Positions 51,930 through 61,140 are shown, numbered from the stretch's first letter. The stretch is 64,000 nucleotides of DNA from Bradyrhizobium sp. Rc3b (GCF_900114915.1 NZ_FOUS01000003.1:558001-622000), one strand, 5' to 3'. Notes: generated from the letters alone by a model not told the origin. Translations and numbers: made by a program.

Positions 51930-52490
51930 TCAGCCGCCCTGCTTCTTGCCGCCGTCATAGACCGTCATCCCGGCCGCGGGATCGAGATCGGTTTCGGTCG
52001 CCTCGGTCAGGCGCGCCATCATCATGTAGAAACCGAGCGCGACGATGGACTCCACGATCTCCTGGTCGCTGAAATGTTTGCGGGCAGCCGCGAAGGTTGC
52101 CTCGGGCACGCGGACGTTCTCGACCACCTCGCGGCCAAACTTGAGCAGCGCACGCTCGGCCTCGCTCAGCGTGGCGGCGTCATAATCTGCACGCTCGACG
52201 GCATCGACCTGCGCTTGCGTGCAGCCGACCCCGAGCGCGATCGGCACGTGCTGGCGCCATTCATAGGCGCCGCCCTCGAGCTGAGCGGCCTGGAGGATCA
52301 GGAGTTCGCGGTTGACGGCCGAGAGCTTCTGCTTGTGCAGGATCGAATTGCCGAGCCGCATCGCCGGGATCATGTTGGCCTCGGCATGGGCCATCATGCG
52401 GAAGATGTTGAGCTTGACCGGCATGCGGTCGAACGAGGCGCGGATGTCGCCGCTCGTCGTCTCCGGATCAATCAGGGGCAGCCTTGCCAC
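51930..52490 (-). CDS. Carboxymuconolactone decarboxylase-family protein
   Basis: 186-residue CMD-fold protein: PVKLNIFRMMAHAEANMIPA, then LSAVNRELLILQAAQLEGGA near residue 57. The CxxC of AhpD is absent, with only a Cys in GVGCTQAQVDAV and a conserved Glu-His pair near EWRQH. That resembles gamma-carboxymuconolactone decarboxylase-like enzymes of unknown substrate. It starts within the end of the TetR gene (23-base overlap) and its stop is next to the SDR ATG. It likely works on the same compound as the SDR. Confidence 0.82.
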   Translation of the reverse strand: MARLPLIDPETTSGDIRASFDRMPVKLNIFRMMAHAEANMIPAMRLGNSILHKQKLSAVNRELLILQAAQLEGGAYEWRQHVPIALGVGCTQAQVDAVERADYDAATLSEAERALLKFGREVVENVRVPEATFAAARKHFSDQEIVESIVALGFYMMMARLTEATETDLDPAAGMTVYDGGKKQGG

Positions 52491-53166
52491 GGTTCTCTCC
52501 CTTGGGTTTCCGTTTCTTGTTGTCGGTATCAGCGCCTGCCGCGATCAGCGACAGGAAGAAGGCGAGATAGCGGTCGATCGCTTCGATCACCTTGGGCCGC
52601 GGCGAAGGCGTTGCGCCCATCACGTAGTGCTCGAGGCGGATGTAGATCAGGCCAGCCGCGAACAGTCGCGCGGTCTCGCGCGGGTCCGGCGTCTTGAGCA
52701 GGCCGGCGAGCGCAAAGCCGCGAAAATAGTCCGTCATCATGCTCTGCTCGCGCGCGTAGAAATGATCGGCGAATTTGGCGCGGATACCGGGCACGCGGTT
52801 ACGCTCAGCCGTGATCACCTTCTGAAACTGGTGCTCGCGCGGATCGGACCATTGCTCGACGAGGTCGAGCGCAAACTGTCGGCAGAACGCGGCGGGCTGG
52901 CGCGCGAGCTGCTTGTAGCGCGGCTCCTCCAGCCGGCTCGCCGAGCTTGCCGGACCATGCTCGCTGACGATCGCCTCCAGGATCGCGGCCTTGCCGGGGA
53001 AATGATTGTAGAGGCTGCTCTCGCGGATGCCGACGCGGCGCGCGAGTTCGCGCATCGAGGCGCCGCCATAGCCGCTCTGGGCGAACAGGTCGAGCGCTTC
53101 GGTGAGGATGCGTTCACGGGTCGTGGGCGCAGCCGCTTCCGCCGCGCTGGAGGTGTGGACAGCCAT
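52468..53166 (-). CDS. TetR-family transcriptional regulator
   Basis: 232 residues. The helix-turn-helix is in RERILTEALDLFAQSGYGGA, then LARRVGIRESSLYNHFPGKA. A larger effector-binding helical part follows, with a basic tail (NKKRKPKGENRGKAAP). I chose the ATG at 53166; an earlier start at 53202 lies inside the operator. It is the first gene of a minus-strand operon and diverges from a binding-protein operon. Two perfect palindromes in the shared region indicate that it controls both directions. Confidence 0.88.
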   Translation of the reverse strand: MAVHTSSAAEAAAPTTRERILTEALDLFAQSGYGGASMRELARRVGIRESSLYNHFPGKAAILEAIVSEHGPASSASRLEEPRYKQLARQPAAFCRQFALDLVEQWSDPREHQFQKVITAERNRVPGIRAKFADHFYAREQSMMTDYFRGFALAGLLKTPDPRETARLFAAGLIYIRLEHYVMGATPSPRPKVIEAIDRYLAFFLSLIAAGADTDNKKRKPKGENRGKAAPD

Positions 53167-53175
53167 GTCGGCTTG

Positions 53176-53221
53176 ACTAACGAACGATCGTTCGCTAGTC
53201 AACCGTACGAACGATCGTTCG
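53176..53221. promoter_or_regulatory. Paired TetR operators (CGAACGATCGTTCG)
   Basis: Two identical perfect 14-base palindromes, CGAACGATCGTTCG, at 53181-53194 and 53208-53221, spaced 27 bases centre to centre. The first is extended into a longer imperfect palindrome (GACTAACGAACG...CGCTAGTC) from 53176 to 53200. They lie just before the TetR start. Repeats of this perfection beside a TetR gene are typical autoregulatory operators. Confidence 0.82.
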
Positions 53222-53334
53222 TTTCGTCAGTCTGGCGGCAATGGTCGCGGCCCGCAAGCCCGCTTGCGGGCGCTGTTCTCGCGTTTCAACTCCGCTCCTC
53301 GAGAGGCGGAGAGCAATTTTGGGGAGACGACGTC

Positions 53335-54537
53335 ATGGCGCGCTTTGCCCGCCTTCGTGCGGCCTGCATCCTGTTGCCGCTGCTCGCAAGCAGCGCCGCC
53401 TCTGCCCAAAGCAAATACGATCCCGGCGCCGACGACAAGACGATCAAGATCGGCACCACCGCGCCGCTGAGCGGCCCGGTGTCGGCCTTCGCGCAGATCG
53501 CGAAATCGGCTGAAGCCTATTTCCGCAAGGTGAACGACGATGGCGGCGTCAACGGGCGGCGCATCCAGATGATCATCGCCGACGATGCTTATAGCCCGCC
53601 GAAGACGGTGGAGCAGACCCGCCGCTTGGTCGAGAGCGAAGAGGTGCTGCTGATCTTCGGCGGCGTCGGCACGCCGACCAACGGCGCCGTGCACAAATAT
53701 CTCAACGACCGCAAGGTGCCGCAGCTCTTTTTGGGCTCGGGCGCGGCGAAGTGGGACGATCCCAAGAATTTTCCGTGGACCGTCGGCTGGCAGCCGACCT
53801 ATCGCGACGAGGCGATCGCCTACGCGAAGTTCATCAAGGCAAGCCACGCCAATGCGAAGATCGGCGTGCTCTACCAGAATGACGATCTCGGCAAGGATTA
53901 CCTGAAGGCGCTGGAGGAAGGCCTCGGCAGCGGCGAGGCGATCGTCGCGCGCGCGGCCTATGAGACCTCGGCGCCGACCGTCGATACGCAAATCCTGCAA
54001 CTGAAGACCGCCGGCGCCGACGTGGTGCTGGTCGCGGCGACGCCGAAATTCGCGGCGCAGGCGATCCGCAAGATCGGCGAGATCGGCTGGAAGCCCACGA
54101 CCATCATCTCCAATGTCTCGGCCTCGATCAGCGGCGTGCTGGAGCCGGCCGGCAAGGACAATTCCACCGGCGTCATCTCCAGCCAATATCTGAAGGACGC
54201 AACCGACCCCGCCAACAAGGATGACCCCGGCTACAAGGAATGGCTGGCGTTCATGGACAAGTACATGCCGGACGCCAACAAAAGCGACTGGCTCAACGTC
54301 TACGGCTACACCATCGCGCAGACGTTGGTGACGGTGCTGAAGGCCTCCGGCAACGATCTCACCCGAGCCAACGTGATGAAGCAGGCGACGACCATGAAGG
54401 ACGTGAAGCTGCCGATGCTGATCAACGGCACCGCGGTGAACAACTCGCCCGAGCGCTTTACGCCGATGACGAGCCTCCAGCTGATTCGTTTCGACGGCAC
54501 GCGCTGGGTGCCGTTCGGCGATCTCCTGAAGAACTGA
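53335..54537 (+). CDS. Amide/branched-chain amino acid-type ABC substrate-binding protein
   Basis: 400 residues. A Sec signal (ARLRAACILLPLLASSAASA-type, residues 5-25) precedes KTIKIGTTAPLSGPVSAFAQ. The type I periplasmic fold continues through LLIFGGVGTPTNGAVHKYLN and GVLYQNDDLGKDYLKALEEG. I chose the ATG at 53335 with GGGGAGA just upstream; the frame is open from much earlier. No Liv permease or ATPase is nearby, so it depends on a transporter encoded elsewhere or acts as a scavenging protein. First gene of the plus-strand operon. Confidence 0.89.
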   Translation: MARFARLRAACILLPLLASSAASAQSKYDPGADDKTIKIGTTAPLSGPVSAFAQIAKSAEAYFRKVNDDGGVNGRRIQMIIADDAYSPPKTVEQTRRLVESEEVLLIFGGVGTPTNGAVHKYLNDRKVPQLFLGSGAAKWDDPKNFPWTVGWQPTYRDEAIAYAKFIKASHANAKIGVLYQNDDLGKDYLKALEEGLGSGEAIVARAAYETSAPTVDTQILQLKTAGADVVLVAATPKFAAQAIRKIGEIGWKPTTIISNVSASISGVLEPAGKDNSTGVISSQYLKDATDPANKDDPGYKEWLAFMDKYMPDANKSDWLNVYGYTIAQTLVTVLKASGNDLTRANVMKQATTMKDVKLPMLINGTAVNNSPERFTPMTSLQLIRFDGTRWVPFGDLLKN

Positions 54538-54540
54538 TCG

Positions 54541-55434
54541 ATGCGGCAGGTCAAGATCGGCGGCATGCGGGTCGATCTCGTCAGCGAGATCCCCGCGCTC
54601 GCTTTCGAGAAAGATTGGCTGTTCGCCAACGTCACCGACGCGGTGATCGCGGAAAACCGGAGCTGGCTCGATCATCGCTACATCGAGCCGGAGACCGGCC
54701 GGTTCATCCTCAGCCATCACTCCTATCTGGTCCGAACACCGCGCTGGACCGCGATCGTCGACACCTGCTGCGGCAACCACAAGCATCGACCCCGCGTGCC
54801 GGCGTGGAACAACCTCGACCAGCCTTATCTCGATAACCTGCAGGCGCTGGGCGTTGCACCCGAACAGGTCGACTTCGTGATGTGCACGCACCTGCATGTC
54901 GATCACGTCGGCTGGAACACGCGGCTGATCGACGGCCGCTGGGTGCCGACCTTCCCCAATGCGCGCTATCTGATGGGCCGCGCCGAATATCGCCACTTCG
55001 AAGCCGCGCACAATGCGGCGCCGAGGAGCCCAGTGAACCACGGCTCGTTTGAGGATTCCGTGCTGCCGGTAGTGGCGGCCGGCCTTGCCGAATTCGTCGA
55101 GACCGATCATCACCTATTTAGCGATCACGACGCGACCTTGCGCTTTGCGCCGGCACCTGGGCACACCGCCGGCAACATGCAGATCCACCTCAACGGCGAC
55201 CACGATCACGCGGTGATGTCCGGCGACGTCATCCATCATCCGATCCAGTGCGCGGCGCCGTGGCTATCGAATGCCGCCGACGTCGATCCGGCTGCGGCGG
55301 TCGCAACGCGCATGGCGCTGCTGGAAGAGCTTGCGGATACGCCGAGCTATCTGCTCACCGGCCATTTTCCGGCGCCGACCGCGGGACGCGTGGTCAGGCA
55401 CGGCGATGCCTACAGATTTCGTTTCGAAGATTAG
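54541..55434 (+). CDS. Metallo-beta-lactamase-fold hydrolase
   Basis: 297 residues. The zinc motif is CTHLHVDHVGWN near residue 117, with APGHTAGN (near residue 209) and SGDVIHHP as further ligands, and LLTGHFP near the end. This resembles the lactonase and quorum-quenching-like subgroup or related esterases; a specific substrate cannot be assigned. It begins 3 bases after the preceding stop and is 11 bases from the next start, so it belongs to the same transcript. Confidence 0.87.
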   Translation: MRQVKIGGMRVDLVSEIPALAFEKDWLFANVTDAVIAENRSWLDHRYIEPETGRFILSHHSYLVRTPRWTAIVDTCCGNHKHRPRVPAWNNLDQPYLDNLQALGVAPEQVDFVMCTHLHVDHVGWNTRLIDGRWVPTFPNARYLMGRAEYRHFEAAHNAAPRSPVNHGSFEDSVLPVVAAGLAEFVETDHHLFSDHDATLRFAPAPGHTAGNMQIHLNGDHDHAVMSGDVIHHPIQCAAPWLSNAADVDPAAAVATRMALLEELADTPSYLLTGHFPAPTAGRVVRHGDAYRFRFED

Positions 55435-55445
55435 GGGGAAACATC

Positions 55446-56414
55446 ATGAAGCTGCGCACGGTCACGCTTTCGTTTCTAGCATTGCTGTCGGCGGCCCTGC
55501 CGGCACGAGCCGAAGATCCCGCCGCCTACCCGACCCGCAAGATCCGGATGTTGCTGCCCTACGCGGCCGGCGGCGGCGGTGACGTGGTCGGCCGGCTGCT
55601 TGCGGACAGGATGGGCAAGACGCTCGGACAGAGCATCTACATCGAGAACCACACCGGTGCGGCCGGCACGCTCGGCACGCAGATGGTCGCGACATCTGCG
55701 AATGACGGCTACACCATCACCGTCGGCGGCATGACCACGCATGTGCTGGCTCCCGCGATCTATCCAAAACTGCCCTACGATCCGATCGAGGATTTCACGA
55801 CCATCGGCCGCGTCGGCACCTCCTCGATCATGCTGGTCGCCACCAGGAATTTTGCCGCCAACGACATCAAGGGCCTAGTGGCGCTGGCCAAGAAGGGCGA
55901 GCCGATCCAGTACGGCAGCTGGGGCGTCGGCTCGACCGGCCAATTCTGCGCGGAGATCCTGATGCAGCAGGCCGGCATCAAGATGGACCACGTGCCGTTC
56001 AACGGCATCGCAAAACTCGCCGGCGATTTGCTCGGCGGCCACATCTCCCTTGCAACGCTCGACGTGGCGACGGCAACGCCGCTGGTGAAGGACGGTTCGA
56101 TCAAGGCGCTGGCCGCCTGCGGCGAGCGTTCGCCGAGCCTGCCGGATGTCGCCAGCTACGGGGAGCAGGGGGTGCCGTTCGATCGCAGTCTGTCCTGGGC
56201 GATGTATGCGCCGGCGGGCGTCGCTCCGCCGATCGCACAGAAGCTTTCGGCGGCCCTGAAGGACGCGCTCGGTGACGAGGTGGTGAAGCAGAAGCTGCTG
56301 GCACTCGGCATCACCCCGCATTTCGTCCCCGGCGACGAGCAGCGCGATCTCAACGCGCGCGACATCGCGGCCTGGAAGCAGGTTGCCAAGGACGCAGGCA
56401 TTGAGGTCAAGTGA
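55446..56414 (+). CDS. Bug-family tripartite tricarboxylate transporter substrate-binding protein
   Basis: 322-residue periplasmic protein. The signal peptide (TVTLSFLALLSAALPARA) precedes YPTRKIRMLLPYAAGGGGDV. The Bug family's loops are seen in IENHTGAAGTLGTQMVATSA and YGSWGVGSTGQFCAEILMQ. Such proteins bind carboxylates for TctAB-type carriers, none of which is present here. The ATG at 55446 follows AGGGGGAA. With the neighbouring type I binding protein it suggests two related but distinct ligands. Confidence 0.9.
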   Translation: MKLRTVTLSFLALLSAALPARAEDPAAYPTRKIRMLLPYAAGGGGDVVGRLLADRMGKTLGQSIYIENHTGAAGTLGTQMVATSANDGYTITVGGMTTHVLAPAIYPKLPYDPIEDFTTIGRVGTSSIMLVATRNFAANDIKGLVALAKKGEPIQYGSWGVGSTGQFCAEILMQQAGIKMDHVPFNGIAKLAGDLLGGHISLATLDVATATPLVKDGSIKALAACGERSPSLPDVASYGEQGVPFDRSLSWAMYAPAGVAPPIAQKLSAALKDALGDEVVKQKLLALGITPHFVPGDEQRDLNARDIAAWKQVAKDAGIEVK

Positions 56415-56439
56415 ATAGGCAAAGGACAGGAGCGCGGGC

Positions 56440-56979
56440 ATGAGCCGCATCTTCGGCGCGGTGCGCCAGAACGGATATGTGGTGCGGGACATCCACGCTG
56501 CGATGAAGCATTGGATCGAGGTGATGGGGGTCGGCCCCTGGTACTACATGGACCGGGTCAAGACCGACTGGTTTCGCCATCGCGGCGAGGACTCCGCCGT
56601 GGAGATGAGCATCGCGCTGGCAAATTCCGGCGACCTCCAGATCGAGCTGATCCAGCAGCGCAACGACGCGCCCTCGCTCTACAAGGAATTCCTCGACGCC
56701 GGGCACGAAGGCCTCCAGCACATGTCGTACTGGAGCCACGACTATCAGGCGCTCTACGACAAGGCGATCGGGCTCGGCTACAGGATCGGCCATGAGGGCC
56801 AGATCGGCGGCGAGAAGGGGCGCTTTGCCTATTTCGACACCCAGGCCCATCCGGGCACGGTGATCGAGATTTCGGACATCAGCGGCACCAAGGGGCCGTT
56901 CTTCGAGAAGGTCCGGCAGGCCGCGATAAGCTGGGACGGCACCCGGCCGATCCGCGAGGTCGGTGGCGGGAAATCGTAG
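56440..56979 (+). CDS. VOC-superfamily (glyoxalase-like) protein
   Basis: 179 residues. Two beta-alpha-beta-beta-beta units open with VRQNGYVVRDIHAAMKHWIE and LGYRIGHEGQIGGEKGRFAY. A metal-binding set of the family is plausible: an Arg/His N-terminal pair, Glu in LQIELIQQRND and His in GTVIEISD are partly visible. VOC enzymes include dioxygenases and epimerases. It lies 25 bases after the Bug gene in the same operon, so its substrate is probably the imported compound or an intermediate. Confidence 0.82.
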   Translation: MSRIFGAVRQNGYVVRDIHAAMKHWIEVMGVGPWYYMDRVKTDWFRHRGEDSAVEMSIALANSGDLQIELIQQRNDAPSLYKEFLDAGHEGLQHMSYWSHDYQALYDKAIGLGYRIGHEGQIGGEKGRFAYFDTQAHPGTVIEISDISGTKGPFFEKVRQAAISWDGTRPIREVGGGKS

Positions 56980-57061
56980 GAGCTTTCGCCGGCTGGGCAG
57001 GCGCGTTGGCGGACAAACCATGGTACATAAGCCAGGTGTCCGACCCTTCAGCGAGGCAAGC

Positions 57062-57874
57062 ATGTCCGACACTGACAAGGTTTTCGCCGGCTCGATTCCG
57101 AAAATCTACGACGAGTATCTCGTCCCGATGATCTTCTCCGTCTATGCGGAGGACATCGCAAGACGGATCGCCGCCCGCTCTCCTTCCGTGCTGCTCGAGA
57201 TCGCCGCGGGCACCGGCGCAGTGACGCGCGCCGTGGCGGCGGCGCTGCCGCGCGGCATCCGTTACGTAGCCACCGATCTCAACGAGCCCATGCTCGCAGT
57301 CGCCGCGCAGCGTCAGAAGGACGATGATCGCATCAGCTGGCGCCAGGCGGACGGCATGGCCCTGCCCTTCGGTGATGCCGAGTTCGACGTGGTCTGCTGC
57401 CAGTTCGGCGCGATGTTCTTTCCGGACCGCACCAAAGCTTACGCGGAGGTGAAGCGCGTCCTGAAGCCGGACGGCACGTTCGTGTTCAACGTCTGGGATC
57501 GGATCGAGAACAATGTGCTGACGGATGAAGCGACGGTCGCGCTCGGAAAGCTGTTTCCCGACGACCCGCCGCGCTTCATGGTCCGCACGCCCCACGGCTA
57601 TCACGACAGAGACGTCATCAGAGCCGACCTCGAACGTGCCGGCTTCCGCGACATCTCGATCGAGACGCGAGCTGAAACAAGCCGCGCGCCATCGCCCGAA
57701 TACGTCGCGGTCGCCCTTTGCCAAGGCACGCCACTGCGCAGCGAGATCGAGGCAAGAGACGCCAGCAAGCTTCAGGCTGCGACCGACATCGTCACCGAGG
57801 CGATCCGGACGCGTCATGGCGCCGGACCGGTAGATGGCAAGATTCAGGCTGTGGTGATCGAAGCGCGTCCGTAA
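57062..57874 (+). CDS. Class I SAM-dependent methyltransferase
   Basis: 270 residues of the UbiE/MenG-like type. The SAM-binding motif is VLLEIAAGTGAVTRAVAAAL near residue 44, and motif II is VATDLNEPMLAVAAQ. FDVVCCQFGAMFFPD and RVLKPDGTFVFNVW follow. I chose the ATG at 57062 (GCGAGGCAAGC just upstream); the frame begins at 56963. It follows the VOC gene by 82 bases and may or may not be in the same transcript. Substrate unknown. Confidence 0.85.
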   Translation: MSDTDKVFAGSIPKIYDEYLVPMIFSVYAEDIARRIAARSPSVLLEIAAGTGAVTRAVAAALPRGIRYVATDLNEPMLAVAAQRQKDDDRISWRQADGMALPFGDAEFDVVCCQFGAMFFPDRTKAYAEVKRVLKPDGTFVFNVWDRIENNVLTDEATVALGKLFPDDPPRFMVRTPHGYHDRDVIRADLERAGFRDISIETRAETSRAPSPEYVAVALCQGTPLRSEIEARDASKLQAATDIVTEAIRTRHGAGPVDGKIQAVVIEARP

Positions 57875-57905
57875 CTCCACGTCGTCCGAGCGGCTATCCC
57901 GCGTC

Positions 57906-59462
57906 CTACCACCAGCTCCGCTGCATCGGCTCCGTCGATTGATAGTATTGGTACTGGCCGCGCTGCCGGCGCGGATTGGCCGGCTGTACGTAGGGGTCGC
58001 GCTGGTAGAAGAAGCCAAAGCCGTTACCGCCATTGTCCCAGCCGTCATCGCTGGCGATCATGGCAGGAGCGGTCGGCTTGCGCGTGATGAAGCCGCCTTG
58101 CGGCTGGTCGCTCAGCACAGCGACGAATTCGGTCCGATAATTGGTCTCGCTGCTCAGTGGCTCGTCCGAGATGATGATGGAAGAGCGCGGCAATGCAGTC
58201 GGCCCGATGCGATCCCAGACGTCCTGCGGGATGGTGATGCGGTCGAGCGCATTCCTCGCCTCGTCGCCGTTCTCGATCGTGACCACGCTCCAGCGCAGGC
58301 CCGTAGCGGACTTCGCCATCGCCGTGAAGATATGCGTGCCGATCGGCTGCTCGGGATTGCGGATCGTAACGGGGACTTCGATGCTGGTGTCGAACACCTC
58401 ACCGCCGCCATCGGGTGCTGGCTTGTGCGTGTTTCGCCGCACGTAGAGCTTCTGCGTCGAGCGGCTGATGTAGACCGAGACCGGCTCACCCGCGAGCTTT
58501 GCGTCGGTCGCGGCCTTCACGGCGTCGGCCTTCCTGGCCGCGGAGGCCTTCGCGGCGTCCTTCGTCGCGGCCACGGCATCGCGCTTCGGCTGCGCGGCGG
58601 CCTTGGCGGCGTCGAGCTGCGTCGCCGCGTCGGCGGCCTTGGTCGCCGCCTTCTGCTTCAACTCCTCGGCCTTGGCGCGGGCCTGATCGTTCTTGGCATT
58701 CGCGAGCGTCTTGTCGGCGAAGGCGAGCTCGGCGTCAGCGCGGGCCTTCTGCTGTTCCAGCTTGCGCAGTGCGGCAGGAAGCGACGCAGCTTCCTTGGCG
58801 GCGGCGGACGCAGCCTTCTTGGCCTCGTCGGCGGCCCTTGTGGCCTCGTCGGCCTCGACGGAGAGCTTGTCGGCCAGCCTGGGCGCTGCCGCGATCGCTT
58901 CCGGCTTCGGTACGAACAGCGAGGGGTGAGCGATATCGGTCGGGACCGTATCGTGGGGCGAGATGATCACCCGCATCCCGATATAAGTCTTGTCGAACAG
59001 GTTCTCGGCAAAGCCGAAGGGCATGCGCACGCAGCCGTGCGAGGCGGCATAGCCGGGCAGCGGTCCGCCATGCAGCGCGATGCCGTTCCAGGTGATGCGC
59101 TGCATGTTCGGCATCCAGGCGTCGTCATACATGGTCGAGCGGTGGTCCTTGTCCTTCTCGACGACGGCGAAGACGCCGGCCGGCGTCTCGCGTCCCGTGG
59201 TGCCGGTCGACACCGGCGCGCGCAGGATCCAGCCCTCTGAATCGTAGAACGTGACCTGCTGGCTCTTGATCGACACGATCGCCATGATGGGATCGCCGGC
59301 CTGGCGCTGCGCCACCGCCTCGGCGGGCTGGCGCGCCTGCTTGGCCGCGCTCGCCGGCGCGACCGCCGCCAGGACCGCCATTGCCGCCAATGTCACGATT
59401 CCGGGAGGCAACCGACGCCGCATCGCCTTGGTGGGTTGCGCCGTCGTCAGTCGGTTTTTCAT
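57906..59462 (-). CDS. L,D-transpeptidase (YkuD) with an Ala/Lys coiled-coil and a second degenerate domain
   Basis: 518 residues. A signal/anchor (GIVTLAAMAVLAAVAPASA) precedes a YkuD domain: QVTFYDSEGWILRAPVSTGT, then IALHGGPLPGYAASHGCVRMP with the catalytic His and Cys. Residues about 200-330 form a long Ala/Lys/Glu-rich helical segment (likely coiled coil). The last part (SVYISRSTQKLYVRRNTHKP, then PVTIRNPEQPIGTHIFTAMA) looks like a second YkuD fold, but no SHGC motif follows. So one domain is active and one degenerate. It would crosslink peptidoglycan in the periplasm. I chose the ATG at 59462 with GAGGATGG upstream. Confidence 0.83.
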   Translation of the reverse strand: MKNRLTTAQPTKAMRRRLPPGIVTLAAMAVLAAVAPASAAKQARQPAEAVAQRQAGDPIMAIVSIKSQQVTFYDSEGWILRAPVSTGTTGRETPAGVFAVVEKDKDHRSTMYDDAWMPNMQRITWNGIALHGGPLPGYAASHGCVRMPFGFAENLFDKTYIGMRVIISPHDTVPTDIAHPSLFVPKPEAIAAAPRLADKLSVEADEATRAADEAKKAASAAAKEAASLPAALRKLEQQKARADAELAFADKTLANAKNDQARAKAEELKQKAATKAADAATQLDAAKAAAQPKRDAVAATKDAAKASAARKADAVKAATDAKLAGEPVSVYISRSTQKLYVRRNTHKPAPDGGGEVFDTSIEVPVTIRNPEQPIGTHIFTAMAKSATGLRWSVVTIENGDEARNALDRITIPQDVWDRIGPTALPRSSIIISDEPLSSETNYRTEFVAVLSDQPQGGFITRKPTAPAMIASDDGWDNGGNGFGFFYQRDPYVQPANPRRQRGQYQYYQSTEPMQRSWW

Positions 59463-59703
59463 GCCATCCTCGGTCGAAATGCCGGCCCGCTCGTGCCGAT
59501 CATGTATCAGATTGCGGTCATTCAATTAAGAAAGCGCAGCCGCCATACGTTCCGTCTGTGGCGATATTCGGCCCGGTCCGGCGACAAATCCCTCATATAT
59601 GACGGCCCGAGCCGGCGGAAGGTCGGTTGCAGCCGGGGTTGGTCCGAACCTGGTGGCATTCACTGCGGCAGAATGTCCGCCTCTGCCGGCAAGGACACGC
59701 CCG

Positions 59704-61140
59704 TCAGGCGCCCAGAGCCTTGCGGTTGAACGTCCGCAGGAAACGCAGCGACAGCGTCCGGACATTGGCGACGTTGAGCAGCCAGGCCGCCGCGACATAG
59801 GCAAGGCCGCCGGCGAAGCTGACGATGACGAGCGACACAAAGCCGGTGCCGCCCGCTTGAGACCGCGCAGCCAGGATTGCAGCCGCCATCGCCGCTGCGG
59901 AGGCCGCAATACCGGCGAGGCGGCCGAGGTCGAACGGGACCGGGTGGGCGCGATGCATCAGGACGACGGCGACGAGGAAACCGAGCGCCTCGGTCGCGAG
60001 CGTCGCCAGTGCCGCCCCAAAGATCCCGTAGCCGGCGACGAGCGCGAACATCAGGACCACGCTGACCACCAGCGTGAGAAAGGACTGCGCCGCCAGCATG
60101 AAGGGCCGCTCGGCAAGCTGGAAGCTGATCTGCACATAGAACTGATTGGCGATACCGAAGAAGCGGGCGAGCACCAGGGTCGGCAGCAGCGCCGACACGC
60201 CGGCGCGGAAGTCGATGCCGACGAGCGTGCCGGCAACCTGATCCGCTGCAAGCGCGAGCCAGATCGCAACGGGGGTGACGACGACGAGCAGCAGCTCGAG
60301 GCTCTCGGTCAGCCGCTCCCGCGTCGTCTCCTTGCTATTCTCCGACAACGACCGGAACACCAGCGGCACGGTGGCCGCGGCAACGCTGGATGCGATCATG
60401 ACCATGAACTGGCGCGGCAGGTCGGCGGCAACGCCGAAGATGCCCGCGGCGTCCTTGCCGAGCAGATACGCGACAATCAGGCGGTCGCAGGCCGAATAGA
60501 CTGCAACGGAGAGCCCGGCCAGCGTCAGCGGCAGTCCGTAGCGCGCCAGCTGCATGAACTGGCTGCGCTGGAAGCGCGCGATTTTGGTGCGGTCGCCGAC
60601 GAGGTTCAGGATGATGCCAGTGAGCGACCCCAGACCAAACGCGGCAAGCAGCCCCAATCCACCCCAGCCGAGCCAAATGCCGAGGAGGCCGAAGCCGACG
60701 CTCGACACGCTGCGCACGATCGAGATCGCGGCAAACCGGTAGGGACGCAACTTGGCGCGCTCGAACTCCTGGCCGACATCGACGGCATTGGCCATGATCG
60801 CGACGAACACGCTGGCGAGCAGCAGCTCGACACTGAGGTCGCTACGGAACAGGAAGACCAGCGGCGTGGTGGCGCACAGCACGGCGACAGTAAGTCCAAA
60901 GGCGACCATCGCGGTGCCGCGAAAATCCACCTCCGCCGACGTCGCCTGATAACGCGACACCGACAGCTTGATCCAGGCGAAGAAGATCGCGCCCAGAATG
61001 CCGGCAAGGCTGATGCCGACGACATAGACGCCGTACTCCGCCGGCGTCAGCAGCCGCGTATAGGCCGTGACCGCGAAGAAGCCCACCGCCGCAGGCAGGA
61101 TGTAGGCAACGAGATAAATCGAAAAATGTCGGTTCAGCAT
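59704..61140 (-). CDS. Polysaccharide flippase (Wzx/MATE-like oligosaccharide exporter)
   Basis: 478 residues with about 12 helices, opening NRHFSIYLVAYILPAAVGFF and YTRLLTPAEYGVYVVGISL, the standard start of Wzx-type flippases. An EFERAKLRPYRFAAISIVRS segment is typical. It would move a lipid-linked oligosaccharide across the inner membrane. No polysaccharide polymerase lies next to it, but a DUF6492 protein and xylanase are nearby. The 178 bases before the L,D-transpeptidase (59526-59703) are empty. Confidence 0.85.
   Translation of the reverse strand: MLNRHFSIYLVAYILPAAVGFFAVTAYTRLLTPAEYGVYVVGISLAGILGAIFFAWIKLSVSRYQATSAEVDFRGTAMVAFGLTVAVLCATTPLVFLFRSDLSVELLLASVFVAIMANAVDVGQEFERAKLRPYRFAAISIVRSVSSVGFGLLGIWLGWGGLGLLAAFGLGSLTGIILNLVGDRTKIARFQRSQFMQLARYGLPLTLAGLSVAVYSACDRLIVAYLLGKDAAGIFGVAADLPRQFMVMIASSVAAATVPLVFRSLSENSKETTRERLTESLELLLVVVTPVAIWLALAADQVAGTLVGIDFRAGVSALLPTLVLARFFGIANQFYVQISFQLAERPFMLAAQSFLTLVVSVVLMFALVAGYGIFGAALATLATEALGFLVAVVLMHRAHPVPFDLGRLAGIAASAAAMAAAILAARSQAGGTGFVSLVIVSFAGGLAYVAAAWLLNVANVRTLSLRFLRTFNRKALGA

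Noticed and set aside
53227..55113. A 628-codon minus-strand frame over the binding protein and MBL genes.
   Set aside because: It spans two convincing plus-strand genes including their junction, and shows no motif.
57939..59240. A 433-codon plus-strand frame opposite the L,D-transpeptidase.
   Set aside because: Gly/Leu/Arg repeats mirror the Ala/Lys coiled-coil codons of the real gene.
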